This document shows, piece by piece, positions 60,091 to 64,000 of a stretch of 64,000 nt of DNA; within the stretch, counting starts at the first letter, position 1, and each line of letters begins with the position of its first letter. The position numbers were made by a program, and so were the translations under genes. This stretch comes from Vulcanisaeta distributa JCM 11217 (lineage in GTDB: Archaea; Thermoproteota; Thermoprotei; Thermoproteales; Thermocladiaceae): NCBI RefSeq assembly GCF_001316005.1, contig NZ_BBBJ01000004.1, positions 62,001 to 126,000 on the forward strand. Reading direction: 5' to 3'. The notes under the pieces were generated by a model. It worked only from the letters and a program-made list of their open reading frames with translations. It ran no database searches and was not told the DNA's origin.

Positions 60091-61787
60091 ATGAGCAGCG
60101 GTACACAGGCATATCTAGCACAAATCGGTGGTGTGCCAGTACTGGTATTGAAGGAGGGGGGGACTCAAAGGGCCTTTGGTAAGGAGGCAATGAGGATAAA
60201 CATAATGGTTGCTAAGGCAGTTGCTGAGGTTATGAAGTCAACGCTTGGCCCCCCAAGGGTATGGATAAGATGCTCATTGACAGCCTTGGTGACATAACAA
60301 TCACGAATGATGGAGCTACAATACTCGATGAGATGGACATTCAGCATCCAATTGGTAAGCTACTCGTTGAAATTTCTAAGACTCAGGATGATGAGGTTGG
60401 TGACGGGACAACAACGGCAGTAATACTAGCTGGCGCATTGCTTGAGGAGGCGGAGAAGCTACTTGATAAGAACATACACCCAACAGTCGTGGTTTCAGGG
60501 TTTAAGAAGGCACTAGATGTGGCAACAGAGCATTTAAAGAAGATAGCGGTTCCAGTGAAGAGGGATGATGTTGCAACGCTTAAGAAGGTTGCGTCCACGG
60601 CAATGCATGGCAAAATAAGCGAGACGGTCAAGGATTACTTCGCAGAGCTTGCGGTTAAGGCTATGCTACAGGTCGCTGAGGAGAGAAATGGTGAATGGGT
60701 TGCAGACTTAGATAATGTGCAGATCGTTAAGAAGCATGGCGGTGCCCTTGAGGATACACAGTTAGTTTATGGCATTGTGATCGATAAGGAGGTTGTTCAT
60801 GCGGCAATGCCAAAGAGGGTTGTTAATGCTAAGATAGCATTACTCGATGCACCACTTGAGGTTGAAAAGCCTGAGATCGATGCTGAGATTAGGATTAATG
60901 ACCCCCCCAACCAGATAAGGGCATTCCTTGATGAGGAGGAGAACATATTGAAGTCTTACGTTGATAAGTTCAAGGCGCTTGGAGTAAATGCGGTCTTCAC
61001 AACGAAGGGCATTGATGACATGGCCCAGTACTACCTGGCCAAGGCCGGCATCTTAGCAGTTAGGAGGGTTAAGAGGAGCGACATTGAGAAGCTCGTTAGG
61101 GCAACCGGCGGCAGGTTAGTGACTAACATTGAGGACATGACGGAGGCTGACCTCGGCTTCGCAGGCCTTGTTGAGGAGAGGAGGGTTGGAGATGAGAAGA
61201 TGGTATTTGTCGAGCAGTGTAAGAATCCAAAGGCCGTCAGCATACTAATTAGAGGAGGCTTTGAGAGGCTTGTTGATGAGGCCGAGAGGAATCTAACGGA
61301 TGCGCTCAGTGTTGTCTCTGACGTCATTGAGGAGCCCTACGTACTACCCGGCGGTGGCGCGCCTGAGATGGAGGTTGCTAAGGTGGTTAGGCAGTTTGCT
61401 GCTAAGGTCAGCGGTAGGGAGCAGTACGCTGTGGAGGCCTTTGCAAACGCCGTTGAGGTAATACCGAAGACCCTCGCTGAAAACGCCGGCCTTGACGCCG
61501 TTGATGTATTAACTGAGCTGAGGCACATACATGAGAGTAAGGAGGATGGTTGGAAGTACGGTATTAATGCCTTCACAGGTAAAGTAGCCGACATGTGGTC
61601 GCTGGACGTCATTGAGCCCTTAACCGTTAAGTTACAGGCTTTGAAGGCTGCCGTTGAGGCTGCAACAATGGTGTTGAGGATTGATGAGATAATCGCCGCA
61701 AGTAAGATTGAGAGTGAGAAGAAGGAGGAGGAGAAGAAGGAGGGCGAGGAGAGTAAAAGCGGAGGTTCAAGTTCATCATTTGAGTAA
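60091..61787 (+). CDS. thsA: Thermosome (group II chaperonin) subunit, frameshifted
   Basis: About 565 residues with C6 at 60249-60254 read as four (STLGPKGMDKML). DGTTTAVILAGALLEEAEKL (ATP site), GGAPEMEVAKVVRQFA and NAGLDAVDVLTELR are diagnostic. It forms the double-ring ATP-driven protein-folding complex. The G7 at 60156-60162 (EGGTQR for E-G-T-Q-R) and the C7 at 60902-60908 (DPPNQ for D-P-N-Q) add one residue each. The C-terminal tail is KKEEEKKEGEESKSGG, acidic, without the usual GGM repeat. Converges with the T2SSF gene by 12 bases. Confidence 0.95.
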
Positions 61788-62564
61788 GGTCAAAAGAATT
61801 AAACTCAATAAGATACTCAAAATAATCGCCGTAAGGGGGGGCATGTACATATTAATGTCAATATTAAATTCTCTCCTCATTATTCTCGCAAAGATAATTA
61901 TCATGACCGATATCACCGCCTGGATTAAAATTATGAAAAGAGTATTCCAGTGGATTCCGAGGTATTGAAGGGACTTCGCCACCGCAGGTATTGCGAAAAG
62001 CAGTATGTAGTAGCTAAGCATTACCGTTCTTAAGCCCCCCCTCTTCAATGCGCTAATTGTTATCTTATCGCTAGCATACCTTAGCGCCAGTACGTACCTA
62101 GCAAGGCTTAATTCGTTCATTGATAGATTACCCTGCAACTCCCTGGATAATATGGAATCAAGAATGTCGCCATTGACGCCGTATAAGGACCTCAGCAGGT
62201 AAATCCACCTACGTGAATCATCAGCCCCCCCAAGAATGCTCATGACTAACGACCCATCACCACTTAATAACTCACTCACAAAGCCATCCTTAGAATCCAT
62301 GGAGCTTAATAACTCATTATTGAGCCTAGCCCTGAACCTGAGGAACATTCTCCTAATGAGGATTGCCGTGAATGTCACGAAGAGAGGTATCAAGAGTGAG
62401 AGATATGGGTTTACTAACGTAGAGAATACGAACAGGGCTATGGGTCCTATCGATGTTATTCCAATGAGTATTGTTAAGGACTTATCAAGCGAATCAATTA
62501 TTTCCTGAGCCCTAGCCCTGGCATTACCCAGTAGGTATTCATTTAGGCTCATTACCATCACCAA
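61776..62564 (-). CDS. Type II/IV secretion system membrane protein (T2SSF/FlaJ-like)
   Basis: Intact 262 residues, with hydrophobic helices at ILIGITSIGPIALFVFST, LLIPLFVTFTAILI, LSYYILLFAIPAVAKSL, ILIQAVISVMIIIFAR and ILSILLSLILLTLLK. The polar central domain with RYVLALRYASDKITISAL and the position after the ATPase suggest the inner-membrane platform of a type IV pilus-like or archaellum-like system. T2SSF sequence similarity is weak, so the call leans on the pairing. Starts 18 bases after the ATPase stop, same operon. Overlaps the end of the thermosome gene. Confidence 0.6.
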   Translation of the reverse strand: MVMVMSLNEYLLGNARARAQEIIDSLDKSLTILIGITSIGPIALFVFSTLVNPYLSLLIPLFVTFTAILIRRMFLRFRARLNNELLSSMDSKDGFVSELLSGDGSLVMSILGGADDSRRWIYLLRSLYGVNGDILDSILSRELQGNLSMNELSLARYVLALRYASDKITISALKRGGLRTVMLSYYILLFAIPAVAKSLQYLGIHWNTLFIILIQAVISVMIIIFARIMRREFNIDINMYMPPLTAIILSILLSLILLTLLK

Positions 62565-62582
62565 TGCTATTCAATAGCTTGT

Positions 62583-63980
62583 TTAATTGAATTGAATACT
62601 CAATATAATCGTTATTAACGGCATTGCTACCCTCATTAACGCATTAATTACTGCGTTTATTTCCCATCTTCCTGGATTGAAACTCTTCGGGTAAATAATG
62701 GACTTGACCCGACGCATTGAGTTAGTCCTCTCCATCGTCACTAACACGAATTTGCCCAGGTCAATTAATTCATTCAATGAGAAGGCTCTCAACCTATTCA
62801 TTAATGATTCAACACCATCAGCATGCGTGGTACCTAATACCTGAAGGCCTGCATTAACGCCGTGTATTAAGGCTTCAAAGTGATCCCTCTCCCTTAACTC
62901 ACCGATTATTAACACGCCATAACCCCTATGCAATGACTTAAGTACCTCCTCAGTCTTACCAATTATTGATTTAACCTTAACACTTGATGTTGGTAATTCC
63001 AAGGATTCATCAGTCTCATCAATATATATCCTCCTTAAATTAAGTGGTAGCGCCATATCCAGTGCATTCAATAGCGTTGTTTTACCACTTGATGGTGGAC
63101 CCATTATCAAGATATTAAGCCCATGACGCAGTGCCAGAATTAACTCACCAGCTTCCTCAATACTAATTGAACCTAAATCAATCAACTCATTAATTGTGAA
63201 GGGCTTCTTATGAAGCCTAACGTGCACTGACAAACCCTCAACCAAGGGCCATCTATCAACCGAAACCCTAAGTCTCTTATTACCCACCATAATTGAGAAC
63301 TTACCACTTGGATTATCTACAGAAACTCTAACACCGCTTATGTTTGCGATCTTAAGGAACTGCCTCGCTATGGCCTGGGCATCGGCATTGATAACCCTGC
63401 AAACCCCCCCATACATACTATGATTAATGTATACCGAGTCCTGGGTTATGAATATATCCTCAACCTCCTGACTCAGAATGAGTGGTGCTAAATCACCCAA
63501 GCCTAAACTGGCGAGTACTAATGATGATTTAAGCGTGGAATCGTCAATTAGCATTGATAGGAATATCTCCCTTGATGATAATAGTGATGATAAGGAATAC
63601 TCATTATTAGGAACAACCCTACTCACCAATTCAACCAGGTAATTCAAATAGTCATTATTAATTTTATGAAGCTCAATTAAGCACTCGCCATCCTTAACCA
63701 TTGTATTAAAGGATGAGGCCATGGATTGCCTACTCACCGATTTAACGTTATCGATAACTAATGAGAATCCATCCATTGTAATGATTAAACCCTCCTTAAA
63801 CGATTCTATTCTTAAATGAGACTTGGTGCCATACTTAATCAATAAATTAAGAACCCTACTTATGAATCCCTCATTACTGCCTGAATTACGTACGGCATTA
63901 AGTAATGACTTTAGATTCGTAAACTCACAGGTACTTAGTGTCTCAATGGCGTCAATGTCGATCTTACCCTCCATAGCCAT
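62583..63980 (-). CDS. Type II/IV secretion ATPase (GspE/VirB11-like)
   Basis: Intact 465 residues. The N-terminal 250 residues form a sensing domain with little family similarity; then Walker A NILIMGPPSSGKTTLLNALD near residue 290, YIDETDESLELP (Asp box), GVLIIGELRERDHFEALIHG (Walker B) and LGTTHADGVESLMNRL (His box). Hexameric motor ATPase for assembly of pili or archaella, or for secretion. The window ends 20 bases before its start, so upstream genes, for example pilins, are unseen. The YGGVCRV tract is a C7. Confidence 0.85.
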   Translation of the reverse strand: MAMEGKIDIDAIETLSTCEFTNLKSLLNAVRNSGSNEGFISRVLNLLIKYGTKSHLRIESFKEGLIITMDGFSLVIDNVKSVSRQSMASSFNTMVKDGECLIELHKINNDYLNYLVELVSRVVPNNEYSLSSLLSSREIFLSMLIDDSTLKSSLVLASLGLGDLAPLILSQEVEDIFITQDSVYINHSMYGGVCRVINADAQAIARQFLKIANISGVRVSVDNPSGKFSIMVGNKRLRVSVDRWPLVEGLSVHVRLHKKPFTINELIDLGSISIEEAGELILALRHGLNILIMGPPSSGKTTLLNALDMALPLNLRRIYIDETDESLELPTSSVKVKSIIGKTEEVLKSLHRGYGVLIIGELRERDHFEALIHGVNAGLQVLGTTHADGVESLMNRLRAFSLNELIDLGKFVLVTMERTNSMRRVKSIIYPKSFNPGRWEINAVINALMRVAMPLITIILSIQFN

Positions 63981-64000
63981 GTTCGAGAGTTTCTTCGTAA

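Noticed and set aside
1-64000. Phase variation by G7/C7 tracts, as reported for polymorphic G tracts in Pyrobaculum aerophilum
   Set aside because: The affected genes are housekeeping and the run lengths cluster at seven in coding and non-coding sites alike; contraction of two- and three-base runs is also common, which fits sequence error better than switching.
1-64000. CRISPR arrays, insertion sequences, prophage or integrative elements
   Set aside because: No direct repeat-spacer pattern, transposase, integrase or terminal inverted repeat was seen; the two tRNA genes show no neighbouring attachment repeats.

Overview
The window is chromosomal DNA from a hyperthermophilic archaeon of the Thermoproteales, closest in character to the Vulcanisaeta/Caldivirga group. 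The inference rests on a crenarchaeal set of information genes (family B polymerase, PCNA, S26e, S13, thermosome, XPF nuclease, class I CCA-adding enzyme, TiaS, Nep1), an archaeal histone, a PaREP1-family gene (a family first named in Pyrobaculum), a tRNA intron at a non-canonical position inside the anticodon stem, and promoters with a TATA box about 25-30 nt before the start codon (leaderless mRNAs). Base composition looks to be in the mid-40s percent GC. I see no CRISPR array, insertion sequence, prophage or rRNA gene.

Layout. 1-5 kb: ACT-domain gene, CoA-transferase pair with a MoaD-like gene, NUDIX hydrolase, acylphosphatase, and a membrane Ser/Thr kinase facing an FHA gene. 5-13 kb: S26e, AmrS-type radical SAM enzyme, molybdopterin oxidoreductase, FAD amine oxidase, amidohydrolase, a gene remnant and PaREP1. 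13-20 kb: tRNA-Ala, GNAT, Clp1-like RNA kinase, glycerate 2-kinase, translin, a deleted permease, SagB-like nitroreductase, DUF211 with a VIT1-like membrane gene. 20-30 kb: Trm112-like protein, SdhA, coiled-coil protein, DUF373, Trm-G10, hexulose-phosphate synthase, CCA enzyme, TPR-like protein. 29-39 kb: sugar nucleotidyltransferase, S13, Nep1, a glmS-glmU amino-sugar operon, PCNA, TiaS. 39-47 kb: two HAD genes, aconitase X, a CobQ-like protein with swapped domains, CPBP protease, DNA polymerase B, a CDP-alcohol transferase. 47-58 kb: PadR, glutamate dehydrogenase, flavodiiron protein, tRNA-Asn, NadM, citrate synthase, NucS, phosphoribosyltransferase, XPF, zinc ribbon, histone. 58-64 kb: SpeH, lysine methyltransferase, Dph2, thermosome, and a type IV pilus-like membrane protein/ATPase pair.

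Two sequence-wide signals dominate. First, runs of exactly seven G or C are very common (and 8 is not rare), while 4-6 are under-represented. Where the protein family is well conserved, the expected tract is GGGG or CCCC, so the run carries an extra GGG or CCC codon inside invariant motifs (GlmS YRGYDS, kinase APE, NadM HxGH, PRTase DTGDS, GDH, thermosome). Second, about 65 single frameshifts break roughly 36 otherwise ordinary, often essential genes; nearly all are one-base losses in short G/C runs or +1/+2 gains in G4/C4 runs. I read both mainly as base-calling or assembly error, with biological G-tract instability as the alternative. Genes so affected are annotated at full extent as CDS, with frameshift sites stated; only the permease at 17.2 kb looks truly deleted.

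Functional themes: DNA replication and repair (polB, PCNA, XPF, NucS, histone), tRNA and rRNA modification (TiaS, Trm-G10, Nep1, CCA, Trm112-like), amino-sugar nucleotide synthesis, central metabolism (citrate synthase, SdhA, GDH, glycerate kinase, HPS), and probably the archaeal mevalonate route (AcnX).
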